This document shows, piece after piece, positions 51,957-61,228 of a DNA stretch of 64,000 nucleotides. This DNA comes from Gordius sp. MW1 (Eukaryota > Nematomorpha > Gordioida > Gordea > Gordiidae), in assembly GCA_964036665.1 (NCBI GenBank), contig OZ038529.1:1302001-1366000 (forward strand), given 5' to 3'. The number at the start of each line of letters is the position of its first letter. Position 1 is the stretch's first letter. A program made the position numbers and the translations under genes. A model generated the notes under the pieces. The model was not told the origin of the DNA and did not search any database. It saw only the letters and a program-made list of their open reading frames with translations.

Positions 51957-53955
51957 GAAAGCTATTAAAGAGGAATCGGATAATCACAAGGATTTCAATA
52001 TATCAAAAATTGTTATTCCACATTTCTCGGAGGAATTCCCTATCGAAGAATACTTTGCAAATATCAAATACATATTAATAGCCAAAGGAATATGCGCAAC
52101 GGGAGATGCATTGAAACAGATATATAAGACATTATTCCTGGCATATTTCGGAGTCGGAAATGTAACCCAAGTAAAAAATTACTTATTTCCATGTGAAATT
52201 GAAAACGTGGATTGGGATACGATCGTGGAAACATGTAAGACCATTTTTAAACCTAGATCTAGTTCTATGGTTTCAAGAATAGAGTTTATTCACCTTATGA
52301 GGTCAGAAGGCGAATCGGTGTTAGGATTCACTAAACGATTGAAGGAAACTGCACAAGTGGCACAGTTTAAGAATGATGTTGAAGAGCGTCTTCGGGACCA
52401 ATTCTTAGCAGGAATTCGTTTTCCTAAGTTGGAGGTCGAAATTCGTAGTAAATATCCTAGAATGCTTGACGAATCAGGTAGAAACTTAACTTTTGATAAA
52501 ATTTTGGATATGGCTTTAGCTTGGGAGACGGCAGAGAACAAGGTTAATTCCTGGAATATAAATCGAATAAGGGATAATCGTAAGGGTGCAGGTGCTTCGA
52601 AATTTTTTCATTGTGGCCGTTCCCATATTCGTAATTATTGCGCGGCTGCGACGGCAAAGTGTTTTAATTGTAACCGTATGGGGCACTTTTCGCGAGCGTG
52701 CAAAAATAAGAGGATTAACCAAGTTTTCGATGATTGTGAGGAAGATTTTGGAGACATTAATTACATCAATCACATTAAAAAAAGTGACCGTAGAAGAGCT
52801 ACAATTGAAGCCACGTTAAATGATGTGCGATTTTGTTTTGAATATGACACCGGCGCTCAGGTGTCGGTAATAAATGAGGAAATTTGGAATCACATAGGAA
52901 AACCGAAATTAAGGCCAACACATAATTTTACGGGTTATGGCCATCAGAAGTTAGACGTATTGGGCGAAACAACCATTAAAGTGGGGCTTGGTCAGACGAG
53001 CAAATTACTACCTGCCGTTGTTACAAAAATATCTGACCTTCCATTATTTGGTTTACCCTGGATATTAAGTTTTGGATTATACATTCCCAAATGTGTCAAA
53101 ATACAGGTCCATCAATTAGTAACTATTCCCAATCAAGACTCAAATACGAAAAGTGTAAATTTAATAAAGAAATTGGCCGGAAATTTTGATAAAAGGACCA
53201 AGAGCGATATGGCGGAAGCTAAGAGCAAAAAGAGAGGGGAAAAGTTGAAAGCAAACACCTGGCAAGATGCAAACGAATTCACAGACCAATTGAATCGTCA
53301 ATCAGAATTTGAAATGGCTGAGATAAACATCGGGATCTTACCAGAGAACGATGGCCAATTATACGAAAAATCAAAAGCTGTTCAAACAAGCGGTCATGGA
53401 GATAAAAACAATGAAATCCTCCAAACAAATGGAATAGAACATAGAAATTTAATCAACGCAGATGCATTACCCAAATTTAAAATGGCTGCCAAAAAAGGCA
53501 CAATTGTCAATGGTAAATGGGTTAAAAAGGATATGAAGACAGATGAGAATGAGCCTACAAAAGAAGAGATTTTAAAAACGACTGCAGAAACTATCGCACC
53601 CAATGATGATAGGACGACACGGCCACGAAACTTGGAAAGAGGAGAATTAGTCTGGAAAAAAAATAGACGGACGCCACGATGGCGGGAAGGAAAAGTACCC
53701 CCCCCGACTGGGTTGTTGTCCTATAGCGTTAACAGTAACAATAAAGTTTGGGCCAAACATGCTGGTCAATTTAGAAAAAGTGAAGAGATACCAAGACCAG
53801 AACCGGTTGAGCCAACACGTGATACTGACACACCGGAACTTAAAGATGATGGTGACTTAAGAAGGGAAAATAGACCATGGAAGCCACCGCGGAGATTAAT
53901 TGAAGAAATCTTAAGCTGGTTAAGCGGGGAGAGATGTAGCAATTGTGTGATGTAA
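51949..53955 (+). CDS. gag-pro: Gag-protease-integrase-tail polyprotein (668 aa)
   Basis: Numbering is from the ATG inside the primer site. Residues about 20-195 look like a Ty3/Gypsy capsid (helical, with MRSEGESVLGFTKRLKE and RDQFLAGI). Two zinc knuckles follow: the first lacks its first Cys (FFHCGRSH), the second is complete (C238, C241, H246, C251). The protease active site is DTGA at 300-303, and LFGLPWI near 366-372 is the end of the protease fold. A charged linker of about 160 residues leads to an integrase C-terminal segment (WKKNRRTPRWREGKV, then WAKHAGQFR, about 568-610) and PPRRLIEEIL. The catalytic pol domains between these are missing. The stop codon and last residues lie in the 3' LTR. 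It can package and process but not reverse-transcribe. Confidence 0.88.
   Translation: MGLKAIKEESDNHKDFNISKIVIPHFSEEFPIEEYFANIKYILIAKGICATGDALKQIYKTLFLAYFGVGNVTQVKNYLFPCEIENVDWDTIVETCKTIFKPRSSSMVSRIEFIHLMRSEGESVLGFTKRLKETAQVAQFKNDVEERLRDQFLAGIRFPKLEVEIRSKYPRMLDESGRNLTFDKILDMALAWETAENKVNSWNINRIRDNRKGAGASKFFHCGRSHIRNYCAAATAKCFNCNRMGHFSRACKNKRINQVFDDCEEDFGDINYINHIKKSDRRRATIEATLNDVRFCFEYDTGAQVSVINEEIWNHIGKPKLRPTHNFTGYGHQKLDVLGETTIKVGLGQTSKLLPAVVTKISDLPLFGLPWILSFGLYIPKCVKIQVHQLVTIPNQDSNTKSVNLIKKLAGNFDKRTKSDMAEAKSKKRGEKLKANTWQDANEFTDQLNRQSEFEMAEINIGILPENDGQLYEKSKAVQTSGHGDKNNEILQTNGIEHRNLINADALPKFKMAAKKGTIVNGKWVKKDMKTDENEPTKEEILKTTAETIAPNDDRTTRPRNLERGELVWKKNRRTPRWREGKVPPPTGLLSYSVNSNNKVWAKHAGQFRKSEEIPRPEPVEPTRDTDTPELKDDGDLRRENRPWKPPRRLIEEILSWLSGERCSNCVM
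53923..53934 (+). promoter_or_regulatory. Polypurine tract of compact element
   Basis: AGCGGGGAGAGA directly before the 3' LTR, mostly purine. It is also part of the coding sequence. Confidence 0.75.
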
Positions 53956-54024
53956 CGTGAATGTGATTCTTTACGAACAGATGTTATTATTATACTAATT
54001 TGAATACACGAATAAAACGTTATA
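53935..54024 (+). repeat. 3' LTR of compact element (90 bp)
   Basis: Identical to 51846-51935. Contains the end and stop codon of the element's ORF. Followed by the CCTAC target duplication. Confidence 0.92.
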
Positions 54025-55131
54025 CCTACTACACCTTCAGATACTACACCCCAAATTATAACATCTACGACACCTCCGTTGACTACTCAATCTTCTACTC
54101 CTTCCAATCCTACTCCTTCATATACAACACCTCCTACTACACCTTCAGATACTACACCCCAAATTATAACATCTACGACACCTCCGTTGACTACTCAATC
54201 TTCTACTCCTTCCGATCCTACTCCTTCATATACAACACCTCCTACTACACCTTCAGATACTACACCCCAAATTATAACATCTACGACACCTCCGTTGACT
54301 ACTCAATCTTCTACTCCTTCCAATCCTACTCCTTCATATACAACACCTCCTACTACACCTTCAGATACTACACCCCAAATTATAACATCTACGACACCTC
54401 CGTTGACTACTCAATCTTCTACTCCTTCCGATTTTACTCCTTCATATACAACACCTCCTACTACACCTTCAGATACTACACCCCAAATTATAACATCTAC
54501 GACACCTCCGTTGACTACTCAATCTTCTACTCCTTCCAATCCTACTCCCTCATATACAACACCTCCTACTACACCTTCAGATACTACACCCCAAATTATA
54601 ACATCTACGACACCTCCGTTGACTACTCAATCTTCTACTCCTTCCGATCCTACTCCTTCATATACAACACCTCCTACTACACCTTCAGATACTACACCCC
54701 AAATTATAACATCTACGACACCTCCGTTGACTACTCAATCTTCTACTCCTTCCAATCCTACTCCTTCATATACAACACCTCCTACTACACCTTCAGATAC
54801 TACACCCCAAATTATAACATCTACGACACCTCCGTTGACTACACAATCTTCTACTCCTTCATATACAACACCTCCTACTACACCTTCAGATACTACACCT
54901 CAAATTACTACATCTACGACACCTCCGTTGACTACACAATCTTCTACTCCTTCCGATCCTACTACTTCATATACAACACCTCCTACTACACCTTCAGATA
55001 CTACACCCCAAATTATAACATCTACGACACCTCCGTTGACTACTCAATCTTCTACTCCTTCCAATCCTACTCCTTCATATACAACACCTCCTACTACACC
55101 TTCAGATACTACACCCCAAATTATAACATGA
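54025..55131 (+). repeat. 108-bp minisatellite, right part (36-codon Thr/Pro/Ser repeat)
   Basis: About ten copies start at 54025, 54133, 54241, 54349, 54457, 54565, 54673, 54781, 54874, 54982 and 55090 (last one partial). All are 108 bp except one of 93 bp, so every change keeps the reading frame. Each encodes a repeat beginning TTQSSTPSNPTPSYTTPP, rich in Thr, Pro and Ser as in mucin-like O-glycosylated stalks. Asn/Asp alternate between copies, suggesting a 216-bp higher-order unit. The frame ends at TGA 55129-55131. Best read as the 3' part of the broken mucin-like ORF that starts before the retrotransposon. Confidence 0.85.
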
Positions 55132-55858
55132 CGGCCAAAAAGCCATATTATCAATGGTATTAACAAGAACTATCATAAGAATCAAAAAAAACGATAAAAA
55201 TAGTTTCGATTCACATTTTGGCCAATGGTCATTTTATTCCATTGGTCAGCAGCAACGGACGGCCAAAAAGTCTTATTATCAATGGTATTAACAAAAACAA
55301 TATATTAATTTAAACAAAAAAAATAAAAATAAAATTTGGCCTCTCTGGGATTCGAACCCACATCAGGAGAGGCATAGGCTTTTGTAGGGGGGGGGGCACA
55401 GGGACCCATATCAGTAGAGGCATAGGCTCTGCTAGGGGAGGGCATAGGGTAATTGTCAATGTTAGCCAAAAAAAAACGAAAAAAATAATTTTGATTCACA
55501 TTTTGGCCAATGGTCATTTTTCCATCGGTCAGCAGCCAGTGGACGGCCAAAAAGCCATATTATCAATGGTATTAACAAGAACTATCATAAGAATCAAAAA
55601 AACGAAAAAAATAATTTTGATTCACATTTTGGCCAATGGTCATTTTTTCCATCGGTCAGCAGCCAGTGGACGGCCAAAAAGCCATATTATCAATGATATT
55701 AACAAGAACTATCATAAGAATCAAAAAAAAACGATAAAAATAGTTTCGATTCACATTTTGGCCAATGGTCATTTTTTTCCATCGGTCAGCACCCAGCGGA
55801 CGGCCAAAAAGTCATAATAGCAATGGTAGTAACAAGAACAATCATAAGAGTAAAAAAA
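55130..55858 (-). repeat. Tandem ~128-bp SINE-body repeats
   Basis: GACGGCCAAAAAG recurs at 55130, 55258, 55542, 55669 and 55799, spacing 127-130 bp except for one interval enlarged by the block at 55330-55470. Each repeat contains CAATGGTATTAACAAGAAC, GATTCACATTTTGGCC and CATTGGTCAGCAGCC-type motifs. The reverse complement matches the SINE-like piece in the 5-kb satellite unit. Two ends carry tRNA B-box-like sequences, so this looks like a tRNA-derived element whose body has expanded in tandem. Confidence 0.75.
55348..55358 (-). promoter_or_regulatory. tRNA-like B box
   Basis: GGATTCGAACC; on the minus strand GGTTCGAATCC, a perfect RNA polymerase III B box. No cloverleaf could be built around it, so it is a SINE relic and not a tRNA gene. 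Confidence 0.55.
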
Positions 55859-55862
55859 ACCG

Positions 55863-55873
55863 GGATTCGAACC
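55863..55873 (-). promoter_or_regulatory. tRNA-like B box
   Basis: Second GGATTCGAACC at the right end of the 128-bp array. On the minus strand TGGCTTGCACTG lies upstream at about A-box distance but fits the A-box consensus only partly. Confidence 0.5.
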
Positions 55874-56711
55874 CAAAAACTAGTTAAATTAAAACAGTGC
55901 AAGCCAAGACATTCGGTGCAAGACATTCGGTGTGCGTTAGTGTGCGTGACAAGACATCGGAAAATAGAAAGTGAGCCCATAAATTGCATAGCAATTAATA
56001 GCTATTTTTATAGGTATTCAGAATATGACATAAACTTTTACACATTTGTTCTCTTTAACTTTTTTATATTAACTTAAGCCCTGAAAAATTATATGTTATA
56101 ATAATTTTTAGCCAAAGAAAGGTAAACAGAAAATGAATTAAAGGGCGATTGACGTCGATAAAATATGTCTACTTACTTACATAGCTTGTATTAAATTTAT
56201 GATGCATGGATTAAAGTATTTGTCATATTGTAGAATATTCAATAAATCTATATATTTAATATTAAAGGGCTGTTTTTTCAGTTAATATTACTTATTTTTT
56301 TTAGTCACCCTACATTGGACCCTCTAATTATAACATATATTCCCATTATTTCTCTCATTTTGACATTATTTCCCTAATTCACATATTCTTTCCCGTATTT
56401 TTCCTGTTTTCAACTCTTGCGTTAAGAAAATTTGCGCTGGAGAAAATTTAACATCTCTACTCTTTGATGTACTGACTACTTATTTTCAAAAATTCGTTTT
56501 TTACAATTATATGCCATTTTAGGGACACATTTATTTTAATAATATATTGTTGCTAATTATTTAAAAAAAAGTATGATCACGTCTCTATCGGGAAACAAAT
56601 ACCAAATTATAAAGGAATAAATACTTTATTTAAGGTCAATCAAAAGGGAAACGTTTGGGAGAAAGTAAGTAATAAAGAAGTGTAAAACCTTTATATAGTC
56701 GCGAGCTAATC
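55874..56711. other. AT-rich DNA without recognised genes
   Basis: Contains a short tandem GACATTCGGTGCAA / GACATTCGGTGTGC near 55907-55935, and otherwise nothing recognisable up to the LTR insertion. Confidence 0.6.
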
Positions 56712-56716
56712 GAAAT

Positions 56717-57308
56717 TTTGATGTCCGAGTGCCTAAATCTAGTAATTCTCTTTATTTCAATATTTCTCGCACGATCACAACAAAAACGAATAATGATAAT
56801 GTGTATAATATTTTAATTATATATATCTGTTGATGAGCATTATTTTTTTGAGTGTGTTTTCTTTTTATAAGTAATCCAGGGTGATGATTAATTCTGGGTA
56901 TATGTTAGTGAGCAAACCATCTTTTTTGGTAAGTCATGTTTTTAATGAATAATAATATTTCTTTTTTCAAGAAAACGAAAATACAGTAAAACGAACTAAT
57001 AATATCAATCGTGATCTGACTCTTTTCCTTTTACGGTTAACGTTAATATGAATCATACTATCGAAGTTTCCAACATTAATAAAAATGATAAGTGTGCGCA
57101 TTTGCGTGTGTGTATCTTGGAAACACCGAAGAATTTAAATATATAGGATATCTTTCTAGTGAGAGGGGTATAATCTATTTATATATAAATATTTTTATAG
57201 TGCGAGAGAAGGGGGGGGGGGGGAATACATGAATTATGAACCCAAAATCGATAAAGTTATAAGCGGGTTAAATATAGATAAACCAAAATCAATAATGGAG
57301 ACTCCACA
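56717..57308 (-). repeat. 3' LTR of Gypsy element (592 bp)
   Basis: On the minus strand begins TGTGGAGTCTCC and ends GGACATCAAA. The same sequence lies at 62168-62757. It includes a 13-G run on the plus strand near 57211. Confidence 0.93.
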
Positions 57309-57319
57309 CCTCCCCCTTT
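57309..57319 (-). promoter_or_regulatory. Polypurine tract of Gypsy element
   Basis: AAAGGGGGAGG on the minus strand, directly before the 3' LTR. This is the expected plus-strand priming site for reverse transcription. Confidence 0.85.
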
Positions 57320-57570
57320 ATTGAAAGTCGAAGACTTATGTGGTCGACGTTGTTGTTTTTTCTTTCATTTTCCTCTTCGCATAATAACCACGTACGATAA
57401 CCATTCCGGACGGTACTTTGGATAATAAGTATATACAATATCCATCAACCAACGTGTATACTATTCATTGTTACGGGAGTATAACGTCTATAATATGAGT
57501 ATGCATGTGTGTGGGGGGGGGGGGGGAATAAAATTTAAATAAACAAAAACCAATAGTTAGCCTCCGCCCT

Positions 57571-58044
57571 TTACAGAGAAGTCGAAACGACCGTTCCATC
57601 GAGGTTCAGGACTTCAAAAGCCCCCTCGATCCGGACTGCCGTTTCTGCGTCCTCCTGGTTTGGAACTATCGGCCTATTAACCGTTGACGGTTTTGGACAC
57701 ATCGGGGGAAGATGCCTTCCTCTGCATCCCCAACACTTTCTCCTACGAAGAACTGGACCGGCCACCTGGCCGTCTCGTCGAGTGTCGGTAGTTAGCCCCG
57801 TCTGTACCGATCTGGGAACTCCAGTGCCTGCAGGGGTCAATCCTGCAGCTGGTTGTACATTCCCTCTTTGTCTCATCCTAGATGTTACTCGAGATGGCGC
57901 CACCATGGGGTGTACCAGGTTAACAACCCTTATCCTCCCCGTTGGTTCCACCTCAAATGTTATCAACAGCGGCCTCCGCACATGTACGGGTGCCGTTGGA
58001 ATCACTTCCACGCGTACATCGTACCAAGCGGTAGGTATTCTCAT
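57571..58044 (-). CDS. ORF3, CCHC-motif protein downstream of pol (157 aa)
   Basis: ATG at 58044 follows an in-frame TAG directly, and the start lies 60 bp after the pol stop. The protein is basic, with many Arg, Pro, Val and Thr, and holds one zinc-knuckle-like motif, C104, C107, H111, C116 (CX2CX3HX4C, one residue shorter than the usual Gag knuckle). There is no signal peptide or membrane segment, so it does not look like an envelope protein although it sits in that position. Its GC content is clearly higher than that of pol, so it may have been captured from elsewhere. Function unknown; a nucleic-acid-binding accessory protein is the simplest guess. It would need a spliced or separately started mRNA. 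Confidence 0.65.
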   Translation of the reverse strand: MRIPTAWYDVRVEVIPTAPVHVRRPLLITFEVEPTGRIRVVNLVHPMVAPSRVTSRMRQRGNVQPAAGLTPAGTGVPRSVQTGLTTDTRRDGQVAGPVLRRRKCWGCRGRHLPPMCPKPSTVNRPIVPNQEDAETAVRIEGAFEVLNLDGTVVSTSL

Positions 58045-58104
58045 CTAATGCAGAATATAAAAACATAAGATTTAACATATCATATATAAAATGTCTTGCA
58101 ACAA

Positions 58105-61100
58105 CTAAGCATTGTACAATTTAATCTGTTCCTCATGCCTAGTCTCAATCTTATTTGTTTCCGCATTTTTAATCTTATAAATCTTCGAACCTACCTGTTC
58201 TATTATCTCGCCTAATACCCACTTAGGTTCCTTCAAATAGTTCCGATACCAAATCTTTTGATTTAGCTTCAATCTAGAACTATCTGCCCTAGGTAATTCA
58301 GGTTCAAGATGTTGCAACAAATCAGGCGGGTATCTCAACCTTCTATTTAAAAATTCATAGCTAACTGAAGGACGATCAGGGAACCTCGGAGCCATATTAT
58401 GATATAATCTTAACATCCATGTACCTCCCTTCGTCTCTTTAGCTACTCTTAACCATTTTTTAACTATTCCTACATATCTTTCCACCTGCCCATTGGAGCT
58501 AGGGTGATAAGGAGGCGTTAGTAAATGGTTAATTTTAAATTCTGAACAAAAACTTTTAAATTCTGCACTTACAAAAGCCTTTCCATTATCTGTAACAATG
58601 TAGGTAGGTAATCCGTAAGCGCCAAATAAATCCTTTAAAATATTTATTGTTACTCTACCTGACATACTAAAAACGTTTCTAAATTCCGTCCAACCGGAAT
58701 ATGCATCGACAATTAATATAAAACGTTTTTTGTCAAATTCGAAAAAATCAATATGTATCCTCTCCCACGGAGATTTAGGACGTGGCCATCTGGCATTTTT
58801 ATTCCTTCGCGGCATTGGTGCGTCAAGCTTACATAGCTCGCACTGCCGGACGAAGTTCTCAATGTCTTTGCTAATTCTAGGCCACCAGACATATTGTCTA
58901 GCAAGTCCTTTCATCTTAACCATTCCTGCATGACCTTGATGTAAAACATTTAACACATCTTGGCGCAGTCTACTAGGAACCACTAACCTTTCCTGTCTCT
59001 TCAGCACGTCATCCTCTAAATAGAGTTCGTTTAAGACATGTTTAAAGGGTGATGGTATGTTAGTGTCATCGTCCAAGCCAAGTAAAATGTTTGTCACTTT
59101 AATTATATCAGAGTCTGCATTACTCTCAGTTATTATGTCCTTTAAATCCAAAATTTTAATTATGTTTATGACCTCTCCTCCGACAATTTCACAAGATATA
59201 GAATCACTATTAGCCTTGATGTCATCCGCGCCCAAACGCGATAATACATCAGCTAAATGATTGTCTTCACCTTTGCAATATTTAAGAGTTAAGGTAAAAT
59301 TTCCTAACATAACTAGCCAACGCTGTAATCTACCAGACATTAATAGTTGATCGTTAGCCTTTTTAAATAAAGCAACTAGAGGTTTATGATCCGTGACTAC
59401 AGTAAACGATTTTCCAATTAGATATTCTCGACATCGCTGTAATCCGTACATCATTGCTAGAGCCTCTCGTTCAATAACAGAATATCGGACCTCTGTTTTA
59501 TTTAGCTTACGTGAAAAATATAAAATAGGGTGTTCAACATTATCCTCGACTTGACATAACGCGCCGCCGATGCCTACATTTGACGCATCGACTCTTAAAA
59601 TATGTTGCTTGTCGGGATTGTAACACCTTAATACGGGTTTAGTTAGTAAAACATTCTTTAAATAATTAAAATTATCAGTATGCGTCTCGTCCCATTTAAA
59701 TAAAATAGACTTTCTGGTCAATTCATATAATGGTCCGGCGAATTTCATATAATTATTAATAAAGCGACTATAATAATTCATTACACCCAAAAATGACGAA
59801 AGCTCCTTTTTATTAGTTGGTATTTTAATATCCCTAATTGCCGTGACTTTGTCATACCTAGGTTGAATATTACCATCACTTAAAATATGACCTAAATATA
59901 GGATCTGCTCGGCTCCGAATACGCATTTTTTAGCCGAAACCCTTAATCCTTTCATTTTTATTAACTCAAGAACTTTGATTAGGCGCATATTGTGTTCTTC
60001 TTTAGTTGTACCAGTAACTAAAATGTCGTCTAAATAAAATATTACGCCGTCTAAATTACTAAAAATAGACGCCATTGTCTGTTGAAAAATAGCAGCGGAA
60101 ACGCTTAAGCCGAAAGGTAATCTCTTAAATTTAAACAGTCCGGCATCAGTATTAATTGCTAAAAGCCGTGACGACCTTTCGTCTACCTTAAGTTGCAAAT
60201 ACGCGTTAGCCAAATCAATTTTAGAAAAATATTTAGCTCCTTGTAATTTAACGAAAATCATCTCTAACCTCGGCAGCGGGTATTTTACTTCAATAACAAA
60301 TCTATTAACCGTAATTCTATAGTCTGCACAGACGCGTACCGTACCGTCAGGTTTCCTGACGGGTACTAAAGGTGTTGCCCATTCTGAATAATCTATGGGT
60401 TCAATTACCTCGTCTTTCAGCCAATCTTTAATTACAGAATCTACTTTATCTTTTATAATTAAAGGTAATCGTCTAGCAGGACAAAATTTAGGAATGGCAT
60501 CTAAATTTACTCTAATTGAGATAATTCTATCCTTCACACAGCCCAAATTACTTTCAAAAATGTCCGAAAATTTATCCAAAATCGATGTAATTTTTGCTGG
60601 CCATTCTGTGACAAGTTTTGCCTCTGCCCTCGGAACTAATTCATGGTCAACTGATTTCAATGAAATCCTGCTCTGTAAATTAGTTAAATGGGGTGCTTCA
60701 TGGCTACAAGACTCAGCGTCCCCGCTCTGTGAAGCACCACTGGGCAGTCGCGATGCCACTATGGGGTCAGCTTTAAAACTACAAATTCTATCCAAACTAT
60801 TTGACTCACAAATTCCCCACCAGTTTAATTTAGGGCCTATAACCTTTATCCATGGCCATCCCATTATGTTGTCCACATTCTCCTTGAGTATATATAATTC
60901 TAGATTAACTTTATAATTATTTACTGTTACCATTACATTAACTTTACCTAATACATTAATATAAGTATTATTAACTTGTTTAGCTAAAAGTTCTGCTGCT
61001 TTATATTTTCTTAGCGGCCAATATTTTTTAAAATTGCTTCGACTTATGATTGAAATGGAAGCACCCGTATCTATCAACATTTTAATATAAGCATCATCAA

Positions 61101-61194
61101 TATTAATGACCGCTGATGGTGTGCTTGATGCCTTAAACATATTAATCGAATCCTCGCGGCGCCATTTCTCAAATTCAATGTGCGATAAGATTAG
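58105..61194 (-). CDS. pol: Pol polyprotein (PR-RT-RNaseH-IN), reached by UGA readthrough
   Basis: The frame is open directly from the gag stop; the first Met is at 61140 and gives 1011 residues (numbering from it). Protease DTGA at 24-27. Reverse transcriptase about 200-400, with LPFGLSVS at 341-348 and catalytic YLDD at 369-372. RNase H about 510-635, with D518, E557, D584 and D631. Integrase zinc domain H734, H737, C767, C770. Integrase catalytic triad D798, D851, E887 (35 residues between the last two). A C-terminal tail follows to 1011. All catalytic residues are present and there are no internal stops, so this pol is probably active. It would make the cDNA and insert it, with the GAAAT duplication as the product. 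Confidence 0.93.
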   Translation of the reverse strand, partial: LILSHIEFEKWRREDSINMFKASSTPSAVINIDDAYIKMLIDTGASISIISRSNFKKYWPLRKYKAAELLAKQVNNTYINVLGKVNVMVTVNNYKVNLELYILKENVDNIMGWPWIKVIGPKLNWWGICESNSLDRICSFKADPIVASRLPSGASQSGDAESCSHEAPHLTNLQSRISLKSVDHELVPRAEAKLVTEWPAKITSILDKFSDIFESNLGCVKDRIISIRVNLDAIPKFCPARRLPLIIKDKVDSVIKDWLKDEVIEPIDYSEWATPLVPVRKPDGTVRVCADYRITVNRFVIEVKYPLPRLEMIFVKLQGAKYFSKIDLANAYLQLKVDERSSRLLAINTDAGLFKFKRLPFGLSVSAAIFQQTMASIFSNLDGVIFYLDDILVTGTTKEEHNMRLIKVLELIKMKGLRVSAKKCVFGAEQILYLGHILSDGNIQPRYDKVTAIRDIKIPTNKKELSSFLGVMNYYSRFINNYMKFAGPLYELTRKSILFKWDETHTDNFNYLKNVLLTKPVLRCYNPDKQHILRVDASNVGIGGALCQVEDNVEHPILYFSRKLNKTEVRYSVIEREALAMMYGLQRCREYLIGKSFTVVTDHKPLVALFKKANDQLLMSGRLQRWLVMLGNFTLTLKYCKGEDNHLADVLSRLGADDIKANSDSISCEIVGGEVINIIKILDLKDIITESNADSDIIKVTNILLGLDDDTNIPSPFKHVLNELYLEDDVLKRQERLVVPSRLRQDVLNVLHQGHAGMVKMKGLARQYVWWPRISKDIENFVRQCELCKLDAPMPRRNKNARWPRPKSPWERIHIDFFEFDKKRFILIVDAYSGWTEFRNVFSMSGRVTINILKDLFGAYGLPTYIVTDNGKAFVSAEFKSFCSEFKINHLLTPPYHPSSNGQVERYVGIVKKWLRVAKETKGGTWMLRLYHNMAPRFPDRPSVSYEFLNRRLRYPPDLLQHLEPELPRADSSRLKLNQKIWYRNYLKEPKWVLGEIIEQVGSKIYKIKNAETNKIETRHEEQIKLYNA

Positions 61195-61228
61195 TCAGTC
61201 ATGCGCGGTTTGCCTATCGGCAACCGCG
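61192..61228 (-). promoter_or_regulatory. Gag stop with readthrough context and upstream hairpin
   Basis: On the minus strand the gag stop is UGA followed by CUA, a known strong readthrough context. Seven bases before it lies a hairpin at 61228-61204: CGCGGUUGCC, loop GAUA, GGCAAACCGCG with one bulged A. Gag and pol share a frame, so no frameshift is required. Confidence 0.7.

Larger units (their letters stand above)
51846..54024 (+). mobile_element. Compact Gag-PR LTR retrotransposon (2179 bp, Ty3/Gypsy type)
   Basis: Two identical 90-bp LTRs (51846-51935 and 53935-54024) enclose 1999 bp. CCTAC is duplicated on both sides (51841-51845 and 54025-54029). The primer site starts two bases after the left LTR and a polypurine tract touches the right LTR. 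One ORF covers essentially the whole interior. Reverse transcriptase, RNase H and the integrase core are absent, so it must be mobilised in trans. Identical LTRs and an exact target duplication point to a recent insertion. Confidence 0.93.

Noticed and set aside
54000-55163. 387-codon Tyr-rich ORF across the minisatellite
   Set aside because: It is the alternative frame of the 108-bp repeat. Any repeat unit divisible by three stays open in several frames, and the Thr/Pro/Ser frame is the more protein-like.
55348-55873. Functional tRNA genes at the GGATTCGAACC sites
   Set aside because: Only the T-arm-like B box is present; no acceptor stem or anticodon arm can be folded around it.
57571-58044. 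ORF3 as an envelope gene
   Set aside because: No signal peptide, no membrane segment and no Cys pattern of a surface protein; it has a zinc-knuckle-like motif instead.
60395-60916. Plus-strand ORF of 173 codons inside pol
   Set aside because: It lies antisense to the well-supported reverse-transcriptase region of pol and has no motif of its own.
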